Source of the DNA: Bacteroidales bacterium UBA6828
GTDB lineage: Bacteria > Bacteroidota > Bacteroidia > Bacteroidales > Paludibacteraceae
Length of the DNA: 13,959 nt
Reading direction: 5' to 3'
NCBI GenBank assembly: GCA_002452095.1
Contig: DKEG01000068.1
Location: 1-13,959 of the forward strand
Below the pieces are notes generated by a model that saw only the letters and a program-made list of their open reading frames with translations, did no database searches and was not told the origin of the DNA. Shown here piece by piece: positions 1 through 5,719 of this stretch (positions are counted from its first letter, which is position 1; each line of letters starts with the position of its first letter). Position numbers and translations under genes: made by a program.

Positions 1-24
1 GGTACCCCGACAAGAAGGAACTAA

Positions 25-882
25 TTGTATCTATGCGACCCATTACAATATGACCGATATTTTTGCACTTCCAAGTTGAACTTGCCCAATACCGACAACC
101 CGCGCACGGTATCGGTAGAGGGTGATGCTACGTACACAGCCGAGTTTGCGATTGACCAACATACTATTACCACCAACGCACAGAATGGCAATGTGAGCGG
201 TGGCGGTACATACGACTATGGCACTGCTATCACGCTGACGGCAACCGCCGATGAGCATTACCATTTCACCCGCTGGGCAGACGGCAATACCGACAACCCG
301 CGTACAGTAACGGTAGAGGGCGACGTAACTTACACGGCCGAGTTCAAGCCCAATCCATACACTATCACCGTTTCCGCAGGTGAACACGGTAATGTGAGCG
401 GCGCAGGTACATTCGACTATGGCACTACTGCCACACTGACAGCCACCGCCGACGAGCATTACCATTTCACCCGCTGGACTGACGGCAATACCGATAACCC
501 ACGCACGGTATCGGTAGAGGGTGATGCTACCTACACGGCAGAGTTCGCTATTGACCAACACTCCATTACCGTCACTTGCGACCCGCAGCAAGGTGTGGTA
601 ACAGGCGCCGGCATATATGACTACGGCACACAGGTTACTTTGACCGCCACCGCCAACAAGGGCTACGAGTTCTCGCAGTGGAGCAATGGTGCGAACTACA
701 ATCCGTACTTGTTCACTGCCACCGAAGACCTCACCCTTGAGGCGCAGTTCGTCCCCACCACTGCCGTGGAGAACGTATCTGCCGATAGCGATACCACTGT
801 CCGCAAAGTCTTCCGCGACGGACAAGTCCTTATCCTCCGTGGTGGCAAGACCTACACCACCACCGGCGTAGAAGTGAAGTAA
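25..882 (+). CDS. B-repeat surface protein, 3' part only
   Basis: This is the C-terminal part of a repeat-built, probably cell-surface protein; its function is unknown. Bases 25-882 are the largest open stretch, opened by a TTG just after an in-frame TAA at 22-24, so 25 is not a credible true start: no ATG, no signal peptide. Real coding similarity begins at about base 87. Visible are the tail of one repeat (87-147) and three complete repeats of 66-68 residues (148-345, 346-546, 547-750). Each follows a pattern of G-N-V-S-G-x-G-T-Y-D-Y-G, then T-L-T-A-T-A, then F-x-x-W, then a T-Y-T-A-E-F end, as in the divergent InlB B-repeat family (PF18998-like). The last 40 residues, with RKVFRDGQVLILRGGKTY, resemble short C-terminal motifs common in Bacteroidales surface proteins and may be a T9SS-type signal (inference). 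Repeat identity is very confident; the gene is truncated, a pseudogene, or joined wrongly at base 87. Confidence 0.75.
   Translation: MYLCDPLQYDRYFCTSKLNLPNTDNPRTVSVEGDATYTAEFAIDQHTITTNAQNGNVSGGGTYDYGTAITLTATADEHYHFTRWADGNTDNPRTVTVEGDVTYTAEFKPNPYTITVSAGEHGNVSGAGTFDYGTTATLTATADEHYHFTRWTDGNTDNPRTVSVEGDATYTAEFAIDQHSITVTCDPQQGVVTGAGIYDYGTQVTLTATANKGYEFSQWSNGANYNPYLFTATEDLTLEAQFVPTTAVENVSADSDTTVRKVFRDGQVLILRGGKTYTTTGVEVK
148..750 (+). repeat. Three tandem B-repeat coding units
   Basis: Three in-frame direct repeats of 198, 201 and 204 bases (148-345, 346-546, 547-750), preceded by a partial unit from base 87. Units 1 and 2 are very alike at DNA level around the H-Y-H-F-T-R-W segment. The end of the partial unit and the end of unit 2 are also nearly base-identical. 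Unit 3 is the most diverged and includes a Y-E-F-S-Q-W variant. Such repeats are prone to recombination and to assembly collapse. Confidence 0.85.
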
Positions 883-895
883 GACCTCCCCAAAC

Positions 896-914
896 CTCTC
901 CTTAGGAAGGAGAG
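896..914 (+). other. Small perfect hairpin after the stop
   Basis: CTCTCCTT at 896-903 pairs perfectly with AAGGAGAG at 907-914 around a 3-base loop. It starts 13 bases after the stop of the B-repeat gene. It lacks a T-tract of its own, so it probably protects the 3' end or adds to the terminator downstream rather than terminating alone (inference). Confidence 0.5.
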
Positions 915-944
915 ACACAATAGATAGATGGATAGAGAAAGGGG

Positions 945-980
945 AAGGGGCTGCTCACACGTTTGGGCAGCCCCTTTCTG
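945..980 (+). terminator. Rho-independent terminator of B-repeat gene
   Basis: AAGGGGCTGC at 945-954 pairs perfectly over 10 bp with GCAGCCCCTT at 967-976, around a 12-base loop. A short T-rich stretch follows. It lies 62 bases past the stop codon and is the most stable hairpin in this part of the window. Confidence 0.8.
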
Positions 981-1266
981 ATGTCGTTTTCGTAAATTAT
1001 ACCGTATGGTCGCGGACGCTCTGCGGGGTTTCTATGAGCCCTGTGGGCGAAATGGGGTGCTCTCGCCTGTGGTTGGTGTGGCACAAACGGCTCCTTTATA
1101 TTTTTCCTTATTCGGCTTATTTGCTCTATCCCCTAATCTCTAATCTCCATATTGTTTCTTAGCAAGGCGATACCATCGCCCGCTCTATGCTTTTCCAACA
1201 CATACATAAAAAAAACAGTTTTGCCATACCTGTTGATACCATCATATTGAATATAAATGCATTAAG
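981..1266. other. Non-coding spacer, no gene seen
   Basis: I see no convincing gene on either strand. The only structure noted is a small perfect hairpin, GGCGAT/ATCGCC at 1166-1180, with a 3-base loop. Composition shifts from mixed to clearly AT-rich approaching the flavodoxin promoter. Confidence 0.5.
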
Positions 1267-1298
1267 TTTGCACATATCAAATGTTTATCGTAACTTTG
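1267..1298 (+). promoter_or_regulatory. Bacteroidota promoter of flavodoxin gene
   Basis: TTTG at 1267-1270 and TAACTTTG at 1291-1298 are separated by 20 bases. This matches the known Bacteroidota -33/-7 consensus (TTTG, 19-21 bases, TAnnTTTG). Transcription would start near 1305, giving a leader of about 55 bases. Confidence 0.8.
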
Positions 1299-1360
1299 CA
1301 GCGATAAAAAATGGAAATTTTATAAAAGCAAACAAACTGAAAAATAGAGGAGATATCTTT

Positions 1361-1885
1361 ATGAACGGAATAATCCTATATCAATCGAAATATGGTGCTA
1401 CCAAAAGGTACGCCGATTGGCTCTCGGAAGAAACAGGGTTTCAGTGTATAGAAACAAGAAAAGCGGATATCAACGAAATTCTTAAGTATGACACTGTTAT
1501 CTTAGGCGGAGGCATCTATGCTTCCGGTATTGCCGGATTATCGTTTCTGAAGAAGAATATCCGTAAATTAGCAGGTAAAAAAATCATTGTGTTTTGTTGT
1601 GGCGCATCTCCCTATGAAGAAAATGCGTTCCGGCAAATCAGAGAGCATAATTTGAAAGATAACTTGTCCGGTCTTCCTCTCTTTTATTGCCGTGGAGCGT
1701 GGAATATGGATGCCATGACTTTCGGGGACAGAACATTATGCAAATTACTCAGAAGGGCGACTGCAAAGAAAGATCCGACCGATTACGAAGTATGGGAAAA
1801 AGCATTGATGGCAGCAGGGGATGATAAATGCGACTGGACTGACAAGAAATACATCGAACCGATACTGGAATATATCAAGCACTAA
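1361..1885 (+). CDS. Flavodoxin-domain protein (HemG-like)
   Basis: A 174-residue cytoplasmic FMN-binding protein of the flavodoxin fold, nearest in look to the Flavodoxin_5 group that includes menaquinone-dependent protoporphyrinogen dehydrogenase HemG. The N-terminal beta strand and phosphate loop read IILYQSKYGATKRYA (residues 4-18), the usual FMN phosphate-binding position. A second loop, VILGGGIYASGIAG, lies near residues 46-59, and IIVFCCGASP follows. Length is normal for a stand-alone domain. The ATG at 1361 is preferred over earlier in-frame starts because AGAGGAGA sits about 8 bases ahead and the promoter at 1267-1298 would lie inside a longer version. The gene is much more AT-rich than its neighbours (one sampled 60-base line is 32% G+C, against 63% for a line in rnhB), and the strong Shine-Dalgarno is unusual for this phylum; both suggest acquisition from another lineage (inference). 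No heme gene is adjacent, so the substrate is unknown. Confidence 0.8.
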   Translation: MNGIILYQSKYGATKRYADWLSEETGFQCIETRKADINEILKYDTVILGGGIYASGIAGLSFLKKNIRKLAGKKIIVFCCGASPYEENAFRQIREHNLKDNLSGLPLFYCRGAWNMDAMTFGDRTLCKLLRRATAKKDPTDYEVWEKALMAAGDDKCDWTDKKYIEPILEYIKH

Positions 1886-1895
1886 ATTCTTGTTT

Positions 1896-1928
1896 GCCAA
1901 TCCGCCAAAGGCGGAGCAACTCTTTGGC
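1896..1928 (+). terminator. Possible terminator after flavodoxin gene
   Basis: TCCGCC at 1901-1906 and GGCGGA at 1910-1915 form a 6-bp stem with an AAA loop, 15 bases past the stop. An outer GCCAA/TTGGC pairing (1896-1900 with 1924-1928) is possible. There is no real T-tract, so the terminator call is weak. Confidence 0.35.
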
Positions 1929-2178
1929 TGATATACTTACTTGCCCTGTTCCTTACGCCTACCAATACATATTCAGTATGCTCTATGCCGGTCTGATGGG
2001 GTTGCACAAGAAAAACACAGATAGATAAATTACCTGTCTTATTCAAAATCAAAAGATAATAGTGGCGCAGAATAGTTATGGGTGCTATTTTGCGCTGCAC
2101 TTTTATACATATACTTATATCCTATTTGACTTTGCTGTAAGTACACCAAATTGACGTTTGGGGTGGATTTTTGAGCCG

Positions 2179-2212
2179 GAACAGAACAAGCACGCTATAG
2201 TCTGTTTTTTTT
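2179..2212 (+). terminator. Weak-stem terminator with T8 tract
   Basis: AACAGA at 2180-2185 pairs with TCTGTT at 2201-2206. The pairing runs straight into eight consecutive Ts (2205-2212). The stem is short and the loop long, but the T-tract is the longest in this spacer. It could end read-through from the flavodoxin gene before the pectate lyase promoter. Confidence 0.4.
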
Positions 2213-2288
2213 CGAACAGCCCTTTCTGCTCCTTTTGTGTGTACACATCTTATGTCGGAATATCGCCAAGTATGTCGTATATTTGCCG

Positions 2289-2296
2289 TACCTTTG
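2289..2296 (+). promoter_or_regulatory. Candidate -7 box of pectate lyase gene
   Basis: TACCTTTG matches the Bacteroidota -7 consensus TAnnTTTG. It would start transcription about 50 bases before the ATG at 2355. No good TTTG lies 19-21 bases upstream, so the promoter may depend on an activator, or the box may be a chance match. A second, overlapping-style box TATATTTG is at 2278-2285, also without a -33 partner. Confidence 0.45.
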
Positions 2297-2354
2297 CGGC
2301 GGTTTTCCGATACCATACTGCACACCCCCTCCGCTAATACCAATTTTTCATTAT

Positions 2355-4583
2355 ATGAAGCATTTCTTTCTCTCTATGGTCTTGGTCGGTTGTGCTGTTT
2401 TGCCAGCCCAAGCCGATCTGACCGAAGATTTCAATTCTGCCAAAGGCAGTTGGACAACGGAAACCCAAGTGAATCTGCCGAGTGGCGACTGGACATTCGG
2501 CGGAGGCGCACAAGCCAACACCAGCAACGGCATTGCGGCTATCAAGTTCAACGCCAACGGGGCGTATATGATTTCGCCCGCTATGGACAGTGTGAAGTCG
2601 CTTTCTTTTGCCTACCGTGCGGGGGGCAGCAACAAGCGCATTGCCATTGCTTACCAAATAGGTTCCGGCGACTGGCAGCCCGTAGATACATTGCTGATTA
2701 AGAGTTCGGCATCGGCTATGTCTTCCTATTCCAAGACGCTCGGTCTGGATAGTGCCAAGCAGGTGCGTATCCGCCTTATCGGGCTGCAAAGCAATAGTTA
2801 CGTGGACGATTTCAAGATGGTGCAAGCCCAAGCGGGTGGCAATACCGGTGGCGGCACGGTTATTCCCGCAGACCCCGATCCTGATTTTACCCGCCCGACT
2901 TTCGTGGCTACCCATAACACCTATTATATATCGCCCGAGGGCAACGACGAGACAGGCGACGGCTCGTTTGAGCGTCCGTGGTACAATCTCGGCAAGGCAG
3001 TGAGCGTTGCCGAGGCGGGCGATGTCATCTTCTGCCGAGGCGGGCGATACAAGATGTCGTGGCGCGGCACGGACTCCAAACTGACCATTCGCCTGAAACA
3101 ATCGGGTACGGCAGAGCAGCCCATCGTCATCTCTTCCTACGAAGCCGAAGCACCGATCTTCGACTTTGAGCAGCAACTGCTCGACTGCAACCGCAGCCCG
3201 AAGAACGTCGGCGATCGCGGTATTCACCTCACGGGCGACCATTGGATATTGTTCGGCTTGCATATTATGCACGCTGCCGACAATGCCATCAAGTTGGAAG
3301 GTTCCTACAACCGTGTGGAGCGTTGCGAGTTCTGCTACAACCTCGATACGGGTATTCAGTTGGGCTTCGGGCATAAGTTCTCCGATACCTTCCCCGGTGT
3401 CTCCGAGAACGATGGCACACATTGCGCCTACAACGACATCATCGATTGCGACTCGCACCACAACTGCGACTTCGATGCAAACTACGGTTCGGACGCCGAC
3501 GGCTTTGCCTGCAAGATGCACAACGGCAAGGGCAACCGCTTTATCCGCTGCCGTGCATGGCGCAACTCCGATGATGCGTGGGACTTGTATGAGACCGACT
3601 ATGATGTGGTCTTGGTTGAGTGCTGGGCATGGATGTCCGGTATGGCAGCCGACCATACATGGGTCAAAGAGTACTTGGACGGCAGTGCCTCTTTCTCGGG
3701 CAACGGCAATGGTATCAAACTCGGTGGCAATGGTACGGGCGGCAGCAGCAAGGGCATCCACTATGCCTACAACTGTGTGGCTTTCGGGTGCAACAAGTCC
3801 GGTTCTGTCAAAGGTTTCGACTGCAACAGCCACAAAGGCGGGCATGTGCTGGTCAACTGCCTGGCATTCGATAACGGCTACGACTATATGTTCGAGTCCG
3901 GCGGCAGCGATGCCAATACCCACTTTGTCAACAATGTATGTTTCGGCAGACAAGAGATATGCGTGGGCGACGACGACCACAACGCTATCATCAACCTGCC
4001 TACCAAGAACGCTTGGTCCAACAACTTGGTGCGCGATTTCAGCCGTGATGACTATCAGAGCCTCAGCGAAGAGGACGCTATGGCTCCGCGGCGGGGCGAC
4101 GGGTCTATGCCGGCGCGTTTTGCACGGCTCAAACCTGAAAGCCGGCTCATAGATGCAGGCAGGGTGCCGGACGCACAATATACGCAGAAACTGGCAGAAG
4201 TCTATCAGGTCTATCCCTACATACAACAGAAAATCTATGGTGCGGCACGCGACCTCGGTCCGTATGAACTGCCCGTCGGGGAAGACCCTGCCACCGCTGT
4301 GCAGCAGATTATCTCGCCCGATAGCCGGGGCGGACTGCAAGTTCTGCAAGGCAACGCTGCCGATGAGGTGATATTGTGTTACAGTGTCCCCGCAGATGCT
4401 CGGGTGGAATTGTCCCTCTACTCCGTCAACGGACAATGTTACGAAACGATGTATCCCGGTGCTGCCACCGATGGGGTGCTATACTACCAACCGCTCTCCA
4501 CGGCATCATTGCCGTCGGGTATGTATGTTGTCGTCCTTCGGGGCGATAACTATACCGCAAAAGCCAAACTGATTGTGCGGTAA
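2355..4583 (+). CDS. Secreted PL9 pectate lyase, T9SS cargo
   Basis: A 742-residue exported enzyme predicted to cleave polygalacturonate by beta-elimination. The ATG at 2355 gives a clean signal peptide (hydrophobic core, then AQA before D21); longer in-frame starts would bury it. Residues about 21-162 look like a beta-sandwich accessory domain ending in YVDDFKM, followed by a Gly/Pro linker. Residues about 190-620 form a right-handed parallel beta-helix opening with YYISPEGNDETGDGS. The PL9 residues are all visible: D382 in DADGFACK, D406, D407 and D410 in NSDDAWD, and K455 in NGNGIKLGG. They match the spacing of the calcium-binding aspartates and the catalytic lysine known from Dickeya Pel9A. 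The last ~80 residues, with LYSVNG, LPSGMYVVVLRG and a final KAKLIVR, are a typical T9SS type A sorting domain, so the product is secreted or surface-attached. No SusC/SusD pair is next to it, so it is not visibly part of a polysaccharide-utilisation locus. Confidence 0.88.
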   Translation: MKHFFLSMVLVGCAVLPAQADLTEDFNSAKGSWTTETQVNLPSGDWTFGGGAQANTSNGIAAIKFNANGAYMISPAMDSVKSLSFAYRAGGSNKRIAIAYQIGSGDWQPVDTLLIKSSASAMSSYSKTLGLDSAKQVRIRLIGLQSNSYVDDFKMVQAQAGGNTGGGTVIPADPDPDFTRPTFVATHNTYYISPEGNDETGDGSFERPWYNLGKAVSVAEAGDVIFCRGGRYKMSWRGTDSKLTIRLKQSGTAEQPIVISSYEAEAPIFDFEQQLLDCNRSPKNVGDRGIHLTGDHWILFGLHIMHAADNAIKLEGSYNRVERCEFCYNLDTGIQLGFGHKFSDTFPGVSENDGTHCAYNDIIDCDSHHNCDFDANYGSDADGFACKMHNGKGNRFIRCRAWRNSDDAWDLYETDYDVVLVECWAWMSGMAADHTWVKEYLDGSASFSGNGNGIKLGGNGTGGSSKGIHYAYNCVAFGCNKSGSVKGFDCNSHKGGHVLVNCLAFDNGYDYMFESGGSDANTHFVNNVCFGRQEICVGDDDHNAIINLPTKNAWSNNLVRDFSRDDYQSLSEEDAMAPRRGDGSMPARFARLKPESRLIDAGRVPDAQYTQKLAEVYQVYPYIQQKIYGAARDLGPYELPVGEDPATAVQQIISPDSRGGLQVLQGNAADEVILCYSVPADARVELSLYSVNGQCYETMYPGAATDGVLYYQPLSTASLPSGMYVVVLRGDNYTAKAKLIVR

Positions 4584-4610
4584 AGAAAGAATGTGTTATT
4601 GATTTTGCAG

Positions 4611-4650
4611 AAGAGACTGTCTGACAAGTGTAGTCGGGTAGTCTCTTTTG
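4611..4650 (+). terminator. Terminator of pectate lyase gene
   Basis: AAGAGACT at 4611-4618 pairs perfectly with AGTCTCTT at 4640-4647. A weaker inner stem (4621-4625 with 4633-4637) sits inside, and TTTT follows. It begins 28 bases past the stop codon. Confidence 0.75.
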
Positions 4651-4740
4651 CGTAATATGTTGTTTATGAGATGGTTAGCCTGCTTTTAATCAATTAAGTA
4701 AACCAGCAAGAAATAGTATATACATAACTGCTTGAAATAC

Positions 4741-4850
4741 AAACAAAAACCGCCTAATCACATACGAATCACATACGAATCACATACGAATCACATACAC
4801 CCGATAGCACAAGGCTATGGAGAGATATGCCAAGCGATGCGAAAAGGCGG
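4741..4850 (-). terminator. Possible terminator of methyltransferase gene
   Basis: On the minus strand CCGCCT (4850-4845) can pair with AGGCGG (4755-4750), followed directly by TTTTTGTTT (4749-4741). The stem is only 6 bp and encloses 89 bases that include the 11-bp repeats and a small ATAGC/GCTAT hairpin (4804-4818). The run of Ts fits a terminator; the very long loop makes it uncertain. Confidence 0.4.
4756..4798 (-). repeat. 11-bp tandem repeat, 3.9 copies
   Basis: Plus-strand unit AATCACATACG at 4756-4766, 4767-4777 and 4778-4788, plus ten bases of a fourth copy to 4798. The copies are identical. Read on the minus strand, in the sense of the upstream methyltransferase transcript, the unit is CGTATGTGATT. 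That is 9 of 11 identical to the unit at 13938-13959. There are no spacers, so this is not CRISPR. Confidence 0.9.
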
Positions 4851-4885
4851 CTATTTATACTTGGTAAACAGCGTTTTTGTTCGGT

Positions 4886-5632
4886 TTATGGTCTTCTGAA
4901 TTCTGCCAGCGTGATGGCGGTGGCGATGGATACATTCAGGCTCTCGGAGGTGGTTGCACCAATAGGGTAGGAGGGTATCAGCAGCGGGTGCGTGATAAGC
5001 GGGCGTACCGCTTCCGAGATGCCGTTTCCCTCGTTCCCCATTACGATAATTCCTCTGCTTTTATCGGGAATAGCCCCTGTCTCATACATATTGTGTCCGT
5101 TGAGCAGGGTGCCATAGACGGGCATAGCGGCTTTGTGTGCCTCCTGCAACAGGGGTATCAAGTCCGTATAATGCACTCTCACCCGAGCCAATGCCCCCAT
5201 AGTGGCTTGTACCACTTTCGGATTATAGCAGTCGGCTGTACCGGGCGAACAGTACAAATCGTGTACGCCGAACCAATCGCACGTGCGGATAATCGTGCCT
5301 AAGTTACCGGGGTCTTGTATCCCGTCCAAGGCTACGCACAGATGCGCTGTATCTAATTGGCTGTCATACGATGCAGGCGTTCTGAACACCCCGACAATCC
5401 CTTGCGGCGTACGCAGGGAAGACATCTGCTCTATCTCCGTATCGGAGGCATTATCCGTGTCAAAAAGATACTCAAGCGTATAGGTTTTTTGCAGTTCTTC
5501 TATACACTTATGCCCTTCGGCAACAAACAGCCCGAGTTCGTCGCGGAACTTCTTCTGCTGCAAACTGCGCACCATTTTCACTTGCGCCTTCGATACGTGC
5601 GCTACTGCCTGTCTCGGACTGAATGAATACAT
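4886..5632 (-). CDS. TrmH/SpoU-family RNA 2'-O-methyltransferase
   Basis: A 248-residue cytoplasmic SPOUT-class enzyme that transfers a methyl group from S-adenosylmethionine to a ribose 2'-OH in rRNA or tRNA; the target nucleotide cannot be read from sequence. The N-terminal substrate-binding domain contains FRDELGLFVAEGHKCIEEL (about residues 29-47). The three knot motifs follow: LDGIQDPGNLGTIIRT (102-117, with N110 and R116), IIVMGNEGNGIS (195-206, with E201) and ESLNVSIATAITLAEF (230-245, with N233). Length is typical for the TrmH/TsnR-like group. Translation starts at the ATG complementary to 5630-5632, about 14 bases after the predicted transcription start, so the leader is very short with no clear Shine-Dalgarno. 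It is divergent from tamL, with overlapping promoters, and convergent with the pectate lyase. Confidence 0.9.
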   Translation of the reverse strand: MYSFSPRQAVAHVSKAQVKMVRSLQQKKFRDELGLFVAEGHKCIEELQKTYTLEYLFDTDNASDTEIEQMSSLRTPQGIVGVFRTPASYDSQLDTAHLCVALDGIQDPGNLGTIIRTCDWFGVHDLYCSPGTADCYNPKVVQATMGALARVRVHYTDLIPLLQEAHKAAMPVYGTLLNGHNMYETGAIPDKSRGIIVMGNEGNGISEAVRPLITHPLLIPSYPIGATTSESLNVSIATAITLAEFRRP

Positions 5633-5652
5633 GCCTGTTTTGGAAATTTGTG

Positions 5653-5684
5653 CAAAGGTAGTTCTTTATTTGGATATGTGCAAA
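5653..5684 (-). promoter_or_regulatory. Promoter of methyltransferase gene
   Basis: On the minus strand TTTG (5684-5681) and TACCTTTG (5660-5653) are exactly 20 bases apart, an ideal Bacteroidota promoter. Transcription should start near 5646, only about 14 bases before the ATG. It overlaps the divergent tamL promoter over 5669-5684. Confidence 0.8.
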
Positions 5685-5700
5685 ATTTTCCGTAACTTTG
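5669..5700 (+). promoter_or_regulatory. Promoter of tamL operon
   Basis: TTTG at 5669-5672 and TAACTTTG at 5693-5700 are exactly 20 bases apart, matching the Bacteroidota consensus. Transcription should start near 5707, about 13 bases before the ATG at 5720. Its -33 box lies between the -7 and -33 boxes of the opposing methyltransferase promoter. Confidence 0.8.
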
Positions 5701-5719
5701 CGGGCTATATTATGCATAT

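Larger units (their letters stand above)
1929..2354. other. Non-coding spacer before pectate lyase
   Basis: About 425 bases with no gene I can support. Short open frames on both strands lack recognisable domains, ribosome-binding sites or plausible starts. The stretch holds a terminator-like element at 2179-2212 and a partial promoter at 2289-2296, listed separately. Confidence 0.5.

Noticed and set aside
1..6. KpnI site (GGTACC) exactly at the window start, suggesting a cloning junction
   Set aside because: The same hexamer occurs elsewhere in the window (for example near 6812 and 9610), so its position at base 1 is not evidence by itself.
1882..2100. 72-codon minus-strand frame after the flavodoxin gene
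   Set aside because: No domain, no ribosome-binding site, and it runs through a hairpin-rich 3' region. Treated as non-coding.
2235..2354. N-terminal extension of the pectate lyase from the upstream in-frame start at 2235
   Set aside because: It would place about 40 residues ahead of a clean signal peptide and cover the probable promoter. The ATG at 2355 is better.
2334..4436. 700-codon open frame on the minus strand opposite the pectate lyase
   Set aside because: It mirrors the strongly biased codon use of the plus-strand gene, has no recognisable domain, and the plus frame has a signal peptide, catalytic motifs and a sorting domain.
4756..4798. Short regular repeats as a CRISPR array
   Set aside because: Units are 11 bp and directly adjacent, with no spacers and no cas genes in the window.
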